Notes under the pieces: model-generated
What the model saw: the letters and a program-made list of their open reading frames with translations, nothing else
The model's database searches: none
Told to the model about the DNA's origin: nothing
In this document: in pieces, positions 8,801 to 16,044 of the stretch
Layout of the letters: each line of letters starts with the position of its first letter
How positions within the stretch are numbered: the first letter of the stretch is position 1
Position numbers and translations under genes: made by a program
Source of the DNA: an uncultured Flavobacteriales bacterium
GTDB taxonomy: Bacteria; Bacteroidota; Bacteroidia; Flavobacteriales_D; Crocinitomicaceae
Assembly (NCBI GenBank): GCA_913059205.1
Contig: CAJXRM010000014.1
Location: 1-44,443, forward strand
DNA length: 44,443 nt
Direction: 5' to 3'

Positions 8801-9566
8801 TCCATTGCCAAATCCAATGTTTACGAATTCTAATGCTTGTGAAAACGGCATTACTTACTTTACAGATGTTTCAACCATTGCAAGTGGCTCAAACACAGCT
8901 TGGTTATATGACTTTAATAGTTTTGGATCAAGTACGGATCAAATGCCAGAATACTCTTTTAGTTCACCAGGAACATATTCAGTAGCTTTCACTGTAACCT
9001 CTAATTTTGGGTGTGAAGCTTCTGTGGTGCAAGATGTTGTTGTTTTGCCTTCACCTATTGCAAACTTTTCGGTTAATCCTAATCCAGCTTTAGCCTTGCA
9101 AGATGTTGTATTTACGGATCAGTCATCAGGTAATCAATTGACTGATTGGTATTGGGATTTTGGAGACGGTGAAGCTGCAAATAATCAAAATGCGGTACAT
9201 GACTATAATACTGGAGGTATTTATACAGTAACCTTAACCATAACTGACATTAACAATTGTTCTGACACAGTTTCGCGCGACATATCTGTAGCATTATTGC
9301 CTGTTCTGCCAACTGGGTTCACACCAAACGGCGATGGAGAGAACGATATTTTCATTATTCGCGGTGGACCGTTTAAATCTGTCGATTTTAAAGTTTATAA
9401 CAATTGGGGAGAACTGATTTTTTCAACAAATGACGGCAATGTAGGATGGGATGGAACCTTTAAAGGTGAAAACAGTCCTTTTGGAGTCTATACATGGACT
9501 TTCGTTGTTGAAATGGGCAACGGGCAAGTTATTAAAAAATCCGGTGACGTCACCTTAATACGATAA
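5880..9566 (+). CDS. T9SS type B cargo: second IgGFc-binding-like adhesin with PKD and CHU_C domains
   Basis: The 1228-aa product has a signal peptide (MKNFITLLLTLLALTFGASK, cleavage near AEAQ). The N-terminal domain to about residue 445 matches that of the adhesin at 1477: DTAFWFAVP, IIATEDNTTVWITP, SDKPIAVTVSDDS, and GFGCELGEAILPPINC. Five repeats of about 88 residues start near residues 454, 542, 633, 721 and 808. Three PKD-like domains follow (NWMWDFDD; AWLYDFNSFG; WYWDFGDGE), then a canonical CHU_C sorting domain (LPTGFTPNGDGENDIF; YNNWGELIFSTNDG; ending KKSGDVTLIR). It is followed 2 nt later by its own PorP/SprF gene. The shared architecture argues for a tandem duplication of an adhesin-plus-PorP module. 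Ligand unknown. Confidence 0.86.
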   Translation: MKNFITLLLTLLALTFGASKAEAQIDTAFWFAVPWVTPDHAGNTPIALRISTFNAPTTVRVYQPAGGYDSTFVVPANSLNSHFLTPIVNTLESKPANTVLNYGIKIEADTLITVVYEAVTVVNNPETYSLKGTNGLGMEFVTPFQTTWRNGAYPPTQPKSMICIIATEDNTTVWITPKANVVGHPANVTYSVVLNKGQVYTVENVSQLTNTPGNNLSGSIVVSDKPIAVTVSDDSVWNAAGGGCRDLMGDQLVPVDVIGTEYIVNKGNMNPLSTEGMYIVATENFTTVTIINGSGTTVQLLNRGDTWSYVIVDPLSYVQSDKPIYLLQASGFGCELGEAILPPINCAGSSQVSFNRSNSQTFILNVLCPTSAINDFLMDGNPTMVPGTAFNVVPGTGGFWSGAQITYSTAQIPAGSSPLLENTSDFFALGVINGGSTSGCFYHYMSSFIRRVYTDAGSDTTLCNGVATIDLNGSVTGATNTGIWSVLNGTGTFANATDLTTTYAPTQNDYNQGSLTFVLTSTGNCIAVSDTIVVDFIQAPVVDAGPNDSYCKNNVGAIPINGNVQYAATGLWSGGNGGAFGNSSDLSTTYTPSPADLAADSVVLFLTSAGSFFSCPSDEDTLIVFFTPAPNVIAGGDQVLCANTAEASLNGVITGATTTGVWSTSGSGAFSPSETNLITDYLISVSDTAAGSIYLTLTSTNNQNCLVEKDSLQITIIPQPELTITSQDSVCSNSITINLSGTIVNGFGTEWTTNGFGAIANPNNLNTIYTVSPIDNINGYIDVFFNSTGVCATEGDSMRIHLIDPPQADAGIDQSYCENTPVQLNGVVTGPNPAGNWSSMGSGAFNPGNAFLQTLYFPSAADVSNGGVTLILTPNNTFGCASENDTIFILFKEIPNAEFTVNSVCQGENAIFSDQSTTGTGTITNWMWDFDDLQTSIAQNPLHQYNSSGTFDVSLIVTGSNNCTDTVIHPLTINPLPNPMFTNSNACENGITYFTDVSTIASGSNTAWLYDFNSFGSSTDQMPEYSFSSPGTYSVAFTVTSNFGCEASVVQDVVVLPSPIANFSVNPNPALALQDVVFTDQSSGNQLTDWYWDFGDGEAANNQNAVHDYNTGGIYTVTLTITDINNCSDTVSRDISVALLPVLPTGFTPNGDGENDIFIIRGGPFKSVDFKVYNNWGELIFSTNDGNVGWDGTFKGENSPFGVYTWTFVVEMGNGQVIKKSGDVTLIR
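7239..8564 (+). repeat. Five tandem ~88-residue extracellular repeats (protein level)
   Basis: These units belong to the same repeat family as those at 2800-3864. They open with TDAGSDTTLC, VDAGPNDSYC, IAGGDQVLC, LTITSQDSVC and ADAGIDQSYC, and carry LNG, TGxW, GAFxP and LTST/LTS motifs. The fourth unit is the most divergent. This adhesin has five units against four in its neighbour. Confidence 0.78.
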
Positions 9567-9568
9567 TA

Positions 9569-10558
9569 ATGAATAAGTTAATCATAGCGTTATTTTTATT
9601 AGTTTTTGTGCATTCATCGCGTGCTCAAGATTCGCATTTGTCCATGTATGACGCTGCACCATTATATTTGAATCCGGCTTTAACCGGTGTGATGGATGGC
9701 GACTTCCGACTACATGCCCAATATAGAACTCAATGGAAAGCTGTAAATTTCAAACCTTATACATCCATATTGGCAAGTTTTGACATGCCCATAAAAAAGT
9801 GGAGTTTTGGTATTCAAGTAAGTAACTTTAGAGCTGGATTTGGAAATTTCAATGTTGTTCAAGGATTACTTTCTACATCGTACAATACTGCAATTGATAA
9901 ACGAAAGAACAATTTTCTATCATTTGGAGTTCAAGCTGGTGTAATGCAAAAATCATTGGAACATCAATTACTTTCCTTCAACAACCAATATAATTTATCG
10001 AACGGTGGGGAGTTTGATCAGACCATTGTTTCTGGTGAAAACTTCGGAGCTCAATCGGTTGTAGTTCCTTCTGTTAATGTCAGTGGAATTTACTATTTCG
10101 CCAAACAAAAATCAAGACTAAATCCATTTCTGGGATTTTCAGGATTTAATTTACTTAATTCAAGAGAGTCTCTTTTTGGTCAAGATAACAGATTACCTTT
10201 TCGATATTACATTCATGCTGGAACAAGAATAAATATTACGGAATTACTATATGTTATTCCTAAAGTTTTAATTATGCAGCAAGGAAAGTTTAATGAACAA
10301 ACGTTCGCTGCAGAACTGGGGTATTTTTTAAAGGGCAGTGAAACCTATTTATTAGGTGGTATAATTTATAGAAATAAAGATGCTTTAGTAGCAACACTTG
10401 GTTTTAAAAAATCAGCATTTGTTTTTAAAGTGGGGTACGATTTTAACCTTTCATCATTAACATCAGCATCAACTGGACGTGGTGGTTTAGAATTGTCATT
10501 GACCTATACACGCAAGAAGAATAATTCAGTTACTGATAAAATTTGTCCTAGACTTTGA
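9569..10558 (+). CDS. PorP/SprF family type IX secretion system membrane protein
   Basis: This 329-aa protein has a signal peptide (MNKLIIALFLLVFVHSSRAQ) and the family signature SMYDAAPLYLNPALTGV, then FRLHAQYRTQWKAVNFKPY. The C-terminal half shows the usual strands ending in KVGYDFNLSSL and LELSLTYTRKKN. It lies 2 nt after the second adhesin and 17 nt before the PorE-like gene, so it is probably co-transcribed with both. It is clearly diverged from the first PorP/SprF at 4899, consistent with each serving its own cargo. The cargo pairing is inferred from gene order only. Confidence 0.92.
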   Translation: MNKLIIALFLLVFVHSSRAQDSHLSMYDAAPLYLNPALTGVMDGDFRLHAQYRTQWKAVNFKPYTSILASFDMPIKKWSFGIQVSNFRAGFGNFNVVQGLLSTSYNTAIDKRKNNFLSFGVQAGVMQKSLEHQLLSFNNQYNLSNGGEFDQTIVSGENFGAQSVVVPSVNVSGIYYFAKQKSRLNPFLGFSGFNLLNSRESLFGQDNRLPFRYYIHAGTRINITELLYVIPKVLIMQQGKFNEQTFAAELGYFLKGSETYLLGGIIYRNKDALVATLGFKKSAFVFKVGYDFNLSSLTSASTGRGGLELSLTYTRKKNNSVTDKICPRL

Positions 10559-10575
10559 TACAATACAATAGATTT

Positions 10576-12675
10576 ATGAAAAAACTTTTATTTATTTTTC
10601 TTTGCTTGGTTCAATTTCAAGCGTTGTCTCAGTCAAAAATCGTTTGGATGACAAACGGAGATGAATTTTTTGAAAAAGAAGATTACTATAATGCATTGAT
10701 TAATTATCAACTTGTACTTAACGATACTGCTGCGATTAATGAAAAAGTAATTCCATATGAAATTCAAATAACGAATCAGAAATTAGCCAAGAAACTGAAG
10801 GAAATTGATAGCAAATCGGTTTCCTTGTCAGACTATGTTAGTCATCAAATTGCGGTGTGTCATTTAAAAACGTTTGATTATAAAAAAGCTGAAGAATTTT
10901 TAAAACAAACTTCTGAATCTTCGGGTTATCCAGACGATCGATTTTATTACGCAAATGTTTTAAAAAACAATAAAAAATATGACGAGGCGATAGAGCAATT
11001 TGAGGCTTTTATTCGTTCCGGAAATGAATCTGACACCTTGGTTAGGACGGCAGAATTGTTGATGAAGGGATGTTATTATGCAAAGAATGAAGGTAGCATA
11101 AAATTGGATGTTGATGTTACACTTGCTGATACTTCTGTCTTCAATAATGGAACAGCTTCATTTGCTGCATCCTACTTTGGAAATGAAGATCGTTTAATGT
11201 TCACTTCGGCACGAGAGAATGGGGTGATATTAGATATAGAACAAAAATCGGAGTACTTGTGTGATATATATTGGACAGAGCGAAAATCAGGCGAAGAATG
11301 GGGGCCTGCAAAAAACTTTGGACGACCATTAAACAGTGCTCAACATGATGGAGCTTCGGCTGTAAATAATACGAACGTTATTTATTACACACGTTGGAGT
11401 GATGAAAATCAAAAAAATAAAAGTATTTATCTTGCTCGAATGCAAAATTTCAAATTTTTCGAAGCGTATAAACTTGGTCCACAAGTTAATGTAGAAGGAT
11501 ATAAAAGTCAACAACCTTTTGTTTCAATGGATGGTAAAACTCTGTTTTTCTCGAGTGACAGACCAGGTGGAAATGGAGGATTTGATATTTGGAAAATAGC
11601 ATTAGATAGTTTGGGGCAAGTAGTAGGAGAGCCAAAAAATTTAGGATATCCTATTAATACTGAATCTGATGAAGTTACACCATTTTATCATGAAGCTTCA
11701 TCAACGTTGTTTTTTAGTTCGAATGGATTTAATACGATTGGAGGATTGGATATTTTTAAAAGCTCATTTGATACAGAAAGTGAATCATATGGACAACCAG
11801 AAAATCTTGGTTTACCAATTAACTCTAGCTACGACGACGCTTATTTGGTTTGGGATTCTAAATTGAAATATGGTTATTTTTCAAGCGATAGAGAACCATG
11901 TGAAAATGGGCACTGTTACGATATCTATGAAGTGAATAATGCACCAATTCGTATTCACCTTGAAGGAATTGCGTATGATGCACTGACAGAAAAAATTCTT
12001 CCAGAAACTTCTTTAACATTTAAGGACGTTGATGGAATTATGGAAAGCTTTACATTGACTACGGATTCTAAAGGTTATTATGAAAAAACCCTAAAATCAG
12101 GTCAAGAAATTTTTATTAAAGCTCAAAAGAAAAAGTATTTTGCTGATGCCGAAGTTGTAAACACGAAGAAAATTACAGAAAGCACAAACCTTATTCAAGA
12201 TTTTTACTTGAACCCTATTCCACAGGATGATATTGAGATTGAAGGGATTGAATACGATTTTGACTCTGATAAATTAAGACCTGCGTCGATGGAAATATTG
12301 GATCGACTATTCGATTTCTTAGAGTTGAATCAAAACTTAGTCGTTGAAATAAACTCCCATACAGATTGCCGTGGTAGTGATACGTATAATCAGAAACTTT
12401 CTGCACGAAGAGCAAAATCGTGTGTTGATTATTTGCTCTCAAAAGGTGTTCCTAAAGATCGTTTGACATCTAAAGGTTATGGTGAGTCTGAACCGAATTT
12501 CTTAAAAGATAAGGACAAACAAGCAGTACTAGATGACGAAGGTAATAGAATATTATTGACTGAATCATATATTAATAGCATTGAAAGTAAAGACGAACAA
12601 GAAATTCTTCATCAATATAACAGACGTACTTCATTTAAAGTAGTAGGCGAAGATTTTCAAGTAATTTCCAAGTAA
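10576..12675 (+). CDS. PorE-like OmpA family protein (TPR, PD40 propeller, CRD, OmpA)
   Basis: I chose the ATG at 10576, which starts a signal peptide (MKKLLFIFLCLVQFQALSQS), over an in-frame TTG at 10555. The 699-aa protein has TPR-like helices (roughly 25-155), then WD40-like/PD40 beta-propeller repeats (about 185-430, with PFVSMDGKTLFFSSDRPGGN and FDIWK motifs), a carboxypeptidase-regulatory-like beta-sandwich (about 440-525), and a C-terminal OmpA domain. The OmpA domain keeps the peptidoglycan-binding residues (HTDCRGSDTYNQKLSARRA). This order matches Porphyromonas PorE, a T9SS-associated peptidoglycan-binding protein. The domain includes an insert after GYGESEPN, before the final strand. 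Other OmpA/PD40 proteins share this layout, so orthology to PorE itself is unproven. Confidence 0.83.
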   Translation: MKKLLFIFLCLVQFQALSQSKIVWMTNGDEFFEKEDYYNALINYQLVLNDTAAINEKVIPYEIQITNQKLAKKLKEIDSKSVSLSDYVSHQIAVCHLKTFDYKKAEEFLKQTSESSGYPDDRFYYANVLKNNKKYDEAIEQFEAFIRSGNESDTLVRTAELLMKGCYYAKNEGSIKLDVDVTLADTSVFNNGTASFAASYFGNEDRLMFTSARENGVILDIEQKSEYLCDIYWTERKSGEEWGPAKNFGRPLNSAQHDGASAVNNTNVIYYTRWSDENQKNKSIYLARMQNFKFFEAYKLGPQVNVEGYKSQQPFVSMDGKTLFFSSDRPGGNGGFDIWKIALDSLGQVVGEPKNLGYPINTESDEVTPFYHEASSTLFFSSNGFNTIGGLDIFKSSFDTESESYGQPENLGLPINSSYDDAYLVWDSKLKYGYFSSDREPCENGHCYDIYEVNNAPIRIHLEGIAYDALTEKILPETSLTFKDVDGIMESFTLTTDSKGYYEKTLKSGQEIFIKAQKKKYFADAEVVNTKKITESTNLIQDFYLNPIPQDDIEIEGIEYDFDSDKLRPASMEILDRLFDFLELNQNLVVEINSHTDCRGSDTYNQKLSARRAKSCVDYLLSKGVPKDRLTSKGYGESEPNFLKDKDKQAVLDDEGNRILLTESYINSIESKDEQEILHQYNRRTSFKVVGEDFQVISK

Positions 12676-12694
12676 TTTGGAAATAATTCATTGA

Positions 12695-12731
12695 GATGCA
12701 TCTTTTCTTGCAAAAGGTGCGTCTATCTTTT
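12695..12731 (+). terminator. Intrinsic terminator ending the adhesin/PorP/OmpA unit
   Basis: Arms 12695-12706 and 12712-12723 form a 12-bp stem (10 Watson-Crick, two G-U) around the loop CTTGC. A T-rich tail, TATCTTTT, follows at 12724-12731. The hairpin lies 19 nt after the OmpA stop codon. The tail also resembles a -7 box (7 of 8 matches to TAnnTTTG), so it may double as the start of the next unit. Confidence 0.65.
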
Positions 12732-12746
12732 ATAGAACTAACCGAC

Positions 12747-14486
12747 ATGAAAAAACTTTTACTGATTGCATTATTATTTTTTGGATTTGGAGCAAATGCT
12801 TCGCATATAGTTGGAGGGGAAGTATATTATGACTCTCTAGGAAACGATCAATATAGAATTACATTTGAAGTTTACCGTGATTGCTCTGGTGCTGCGTACG
12901 ATTCACCGCTGTGGTTTACAGTTTTCTTAGCCAATGGTACTGAATATGGTGAATTTAGTATAGCGCTGCCTGTACCTGATACGTTACCAATAATTTACGA
13001 TGATCCTTGTGTTACTCCTCCTACAGATATTTGTGTTCAACGTGCAATCTATGTCGGAACTTTCACCTTACCTCCAACTGCTGATGGTTATTATATTTCT
13101 TATCAACGATGCTGTTGGGCAGCCAATATTCAAAATATTACAAACCCAGGAAGTTGGGGAATAACAATAACAACATTTATTCCTGGGACCAATACTGTTA
13201 GTGTACCAAACAATTGTGCACGTTTCAATGAGTATCCTCCGATAGTTTTATGTTCAGGACAAACGCTGGATTTTGACCATAGTGCATTTGATCAAGATGG
13301 GGATTCGCTTGTATATTCTGTTTGCGATCCATTAACAGTTAATAGCGCTGTTTCCGAACCAAATCCAGAATATCCAGCACCGTACGCTGCTGTTCCGTGG
13401 GAACCAGGTTTTTCAGGAACTGTTCCTTTTGGCCCCGGTTCAAATGTTGTAATCGATCCTCAAACGGGGATGATGAATATTACCCCAGGAGTCACTGGAA
13501 CGTATGTCGCTTCGGTTTGTGTGGAAGAATGGCGGGATGGAGTTTTGATAAATACGAAGTCACGGACATTTGGATATAGAGTTGTTGTGTGTGATGTGAT
13601 TGAGCCAATGCAAGTAGATGTTTTGGGATTGGGAACATTGATTGAGGATTGTGGAAGTACTGGTTTTATAGTAACTCGAGATGATACAACCACTTCTATC
13701 ACTTTACAGCTGTTTTTGTCAGGTACTTCAACAAACGGGGAGGATTATAACTTCTTGCCGGACACGATAATAATGCCTGTTGGTGTTGCAACTGATACGA
13801 TTTCAATAACACCTTTTCTCGATAATGTAATTGAAGGAAATGAAACATTGATTTTTAATATTGTCGTTGAAAATATTTGTGACGGTTCTTATGATACAAC
13901 TACTGCTTTTGTAACAATCCAAGATTATAATCAGATGGGCATAGAATGGCTCGATAGTTTAAATTTATGTGATGAAACAGGCGAAGATGGATTACTTTGG
14001 TGCAATGTAACAAATGGTGTTCCTCCGTATGGATACTTTTGGGAACCGCTACCTTCTGCCAATAATGATACATTGATTTTTTCATCATCGATATTGAATG
14101 ACAATCTGAATATGGTATACGTTACAGCTGTAGATCAATGCGGCAAAACAATCGGTCCCGCAGCAATAAAAGTGTATAACCGATGTCCAATTTCTGCGCC
14201 AAATGTAATTACGGCCAATGGCGATGGAATAAATGATCTGTTTATTGTTAAAAATCTGGAAGACTATGACCGTGTGAATCTGGTTATCGTTAATCGATGG
14301 GGAAATACACTTTATGAAAACGACAATTATTTGAATGATTGGGATGGCAAGGACATGAGTGGAAAGGAACTTGAAGAGGGTGTTTACTTCTATACTGTTA
14401 TACCTGAAAGTGAAAAGTATATCTACGATGAACCGACCAAAACTCAATACACAGTTCACGGTTTCTTCCATATCATTAAAGATTAG
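12747..14486 (+). CDS. T9SS type B cargo with SHIVGGE N-terminal domain and CHU_C domain
   Basis: The ATG at 12747 begins a signal peptide (MKKLLLIALLFFGFGANA), so the upstream in-frame ATG at 12696 is unlikely; the protein is 579 aa. The mature protein starts SHIVGGEVYYDSLGNDQYRI and reaches VYRDCSG, a conserved but functionally uncharacterised N-terminal domain in Bacteroidota surface proteins. A cysteine pair (QRCCWAANIQN), an acidic FDQDGDSLVYSVCDP motif and EWRDGVLINTKSRTFGY follow. A Calx-beta-like segment (NGEDYNFLPDTIIMPVG, then DNVIEGNETLIFNI) lies near residues 330-390. The C-terminus is CHU_C (APNVITANGDGINDLFIV; VNRWGNTLYENDNY). No PorP/SprF gene follows directly. The same N-terminal domain occurs at 16045-19338. 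Confidence 0.82.
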   Translation: MKKLLLIALLFFGFGANASHIVGGEVYYDSLGNDQYRITFEVYRDCSGAAYDSPLWFTVFLANGTEYGEFSIALPVPDTLPIIYDDPCVTPPTDICVQRAIYVGTFTLPPTADGYYISYQRCCWAANIQNITNPGSWGITITTFIPGTNTVSVPNNCARFNEYPPIVLCSGQTLDFDHSAFDQDGDSLVYSVCDPLTVNSAVSEPNPEYPAPYAAVPWEPGFSGTVPFGPGSNVVIDPQTGMMNITPGVTGTYVASVCVEEWRDGVLINTKSRTFGYRVVVCDVIEPMQVDVLGLGTLIEDCGSTGFIVTRDDTTTSITLQLFLSGTSTNGEDYNFLPDTIIMPVGVATDTISITPFLDNVIEGNETLIFNIVVENICDGSYDTTTAFVTIQDYNQMGIEWLDSLNLCDETGEDGLLWCNVTNGVPPYGYFWEPLPSANNDTLIFSSSILNDNLNMVYVTAVDQCGKTIGPAAIKVYNRCPISAPNVITANGDGINDLFIVKNLEDYDRVNLVIVNRWGNTLYENDNYLNDWDGKDMSGKELEEGVYFYTVIPESEKYIYDEPTKTQYTVHGFFHIIKD

Positions 14487-14501
14487 ACCTTCAAATTTTC
14501 A

Positions 14502-14534
14502 TTGATCATTTAATAAAACTGTTTCGTACTTTTG
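14502..14534 (+). promoter_or_regulatory. Promoter of GNAT gene; predicted leaderless transcript
   Basis: TACTTTTG at 14527-14534 is an exact TAnnTTTG box, and TTG at 14502-14504 gives a 22-bp spacer. Only four bases (TTGA) separate the box from the ATG at 14539, so transcription would begin at or within a few bases of the start codon. Confidence 0.55.
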
Positions 14535-14538
14535 TTGA

Positions 14539-15036
14539 ATGATTGAAATAAAGCAATTGCATTCTGATGATGTCATGATTGTGAATCATCTTGCGCACGC
14601 TATTTGGCCTGTTACTTTTCGTGATATATTATCCAAAGATCAGATTAGCTATATGTTAGACTGGATGTATTCAATTGAAACGCTTCAAGAACAGGTTCAA
14701 ACTGGTTTTCTATATTATTTAGCGACTTTTGATGGAGTAGCCGTAGGTTTTTTGGGTCTAGAGCCAAACTTTCCAGATGAAAATCAATTGAGAATTCATA
14801 AGATATACGTAAAACCAAATTTTCAAAAGAAAGGCGTTGGTCGTGCTTTATTAAATCACTCCATTGACATTGCTTTTGATCTTGATCAATCAAGCCTGCA
14901 CTTGAATGTAAATAGATTTAATGATGCAGTTGGTTTTTATAAACACCTTGGTTTCAAAACGCTCAAAGAAGAAAATATCGATATCGGAAAGGGTTTTTTA
15001 ATGGAAGATTTTGTAATGGAATTGAATTTAAGATAA
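14539..15036 (+). CDS. GNAT family N-acetyltransferase
   Basis: This 165-aa protein has the GNAT fold pattern. An acceptor-side N-terminal half (LAHAIWPVTFRDILSKDQISYMLDWMY) is followed by a central strand (GVAVGFLGLEP), then the acetyl-CoA binding motif A (IHKIYVKPNFQKKGVGRALL, with Q-K-K-G-V-G) and a C-terminal LNVNRFNDAVGFYKHLGF motif typical of the family. It would transfer acetyl from acetyl-CoA to an amine; the substrate cannot be told. It stands alone on the plus strand, with its own promoter and a convergent glycosyltransferase gene 33 nt downstream. Confidence 0.9.
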   Translation: MIEIKQLHSDDVMIVNHLAHAIWPVTFRDILSKDQISYMLDWMYSIETLQEQVQTGFLYYLATFDGVAVGFLGLEPNFPDENQLRIHKIYVKPNFQKKGVGRALLNHSIDIAFDLDQSSLHLNVNRFNDAVGFYKHLGFKTLKEENIDIGKGFLMEDFVMELNLR

Positions 15037-15069
15037 TTGGTCAGTTAAACTAAAACATCTTTGAACCAA

Positions 15070-16029
15070 CTAAACAATTATTTTCGTTCCACAATCAAAA
15101 TGTCCCTTTGGGCACTCTTTGTGACCATGTAAACCGCACGGTCGACAATCTAAACCTTTCACTTCTTTAATTTCAAAATCATCAGATAACGGTCCAAATC
15201 CGAAATCGGGAACAGTTGAGCAGAAAAACGCCGTTACCGGAGCATTCACAGCTGAAGCTAAATGTAGAGGTCCTGAATCGTTAACATATGTTCTAGTTGA
15301 CTTTTGAATTAATGCCGCAGATTCTAATAAATTCAGTTTACCGCTTAAATTAACTACAGTTGATGAGTTTGACATTTTTAGAATAGAATCACAGAGTTCA
15401 CTGTCATCTTTTCCGCCAAGTAGGTAAATTGTCTTGTTGGATCCAATTTTATCAATCAACTCCATCCACTTTTCTTTTGGTAATTGTTTAGTAAACCAAA
15501 CAGAAGCCGGTGCAAGGCAATAATACTCTTTTTGGATGTATCGTTGAACTGCGTTAACTTCCTTTTCAGATGGGAATAATTCAGGTTGGATTTTTGATAC
15601 ACATCCAAATTCTGAAATCAATTGTAAATTTCGTTCGACCTCATGCGTTCCATCACCAATAGAATGTTCAAATGATTTGGTGTACATGAATGAAAAAGGA
15701 TTCTTTTTAAAACCGTAGCGCATTTTTCCTTTTGAAAAACCAGCAATCATTCCTGAACTTGCAAAACGATGCAGATTAATGACAAGATCATATTTCGTCG
15801 CTCGAAACTGTTTTATTAGGCGGATAATCGATTTATATTTTCCCGATGATTTATCGAACGTAATAACTTCGTTGACTTTTGGATTACCAGCAATCAAAGA
15901 TTCATTTCCTTTCTTTACCAAAAAATCAATTTTAGCATTTGGAAATACTCGCTTTAATTCACTGATAACAGGAGTTGCCAATATTACATCACCAAGAAAT
16001 GCCGTTTGAATTATAAGGATTTGCTTCAC
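15070..16029 (-). CDS. Glycosyltransferase family 9 (heptosyltransferase-like)
   Basis: The start is a GTG at 16029, placed correctly before the family opening KQILIIQTAFLGDVILATP; no nearby ATG fits. The 319-aa length is normal for GT9. Visible features are the N-terminal nucleotide-sugar Rossmann half (LKRVFPNAKIDFLVKKGNE), the central APASVWFTKQLPKEKWMELI segment and the GT9 motif YVNDSGPLHLASAVNAPVTA near residue 255. GT9 enzymes such as WaaF/WaaC add heptose to the lipopolysaccharide inner core at the cytoplasmic face; sugar and acceptor here are inferred. The C-terminus carries a cysteine cluster (LDCRPCGLHGHKECPKGHFDCG), common in this GT9 subgroup. It follows the CHU_C gene by 15 nt but has its own promoter box. 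Confidence 0.88.
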   Translation of the reverse strand: MKQILIIQTAFLGDVILATPVISELKRVFPNAKIDFLVKKGNESLIAGNPKVNEVITFDKSSGKYKSIIRLIKQFRATKYDLVINLHRFASSGMIAGFSKGKMRYGFKKNPFSFMYTKSFEHSIGDGTHEVERNLQLISEFGCVSKIQPELFPSEKEVNAVQRYIQKEYYCLAPASVWFTKQLPKEKWMELIDKIGSNKTIYLLGGKDDSELCDSILKMSNSSTVVNLSGKLNLLESAALIQKSTRTYVNDSGPLHLASAVNAPVTAFFCSTVPDFGFGPLSDDFEIKEVKGLDCRPCGLHGHKECPKGHFDCGTKIIV

Positions 16030-16033
16030 GGAA

Positions 16034-16041
16034 CAAATTTA
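16034..16041 (-). promoter_or_regulatory. -7 box of GT9 gene; predicted leaderless transcript
   Basis: On the minus strand, TAAATTTG matches TAnnTTTG exactly and is followed by TTCC and then the GTG start, a 4-nt gap. No TTG at 17-23 bp upstream is visible, so the -33 element is weak or absent. The box lies in the 15-nt gap after the stop of the upstream gene. Confidence 0.45.
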
Positions 16042-16044
16042 CAT

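Noticed and set aside
10555..10575. TTG start for the PorE-like gene overlapping the PorP stop
   Set aside because: ATG 10576 directly begins the signal peptide.
12696..12746. Upstream ATG for the SHIVGGE protein
   Set aside because: It lies inside the terminator hairpin and would place 17 residues ahead of the signal peptide.
14085..14471. 128-residue minus-strand reading frame inside the CHU_C gene
   Set aside because: It is antisense to a well-supported coding domain, with no recognisable domain or start context.
15037..15069. Inverted repeat ATAATTG / CAATTAT as terminator between GNAT and GT9
   Set aside because: Only seven A/T-rich pairs with a loop of about 35 nt; too weak to call.
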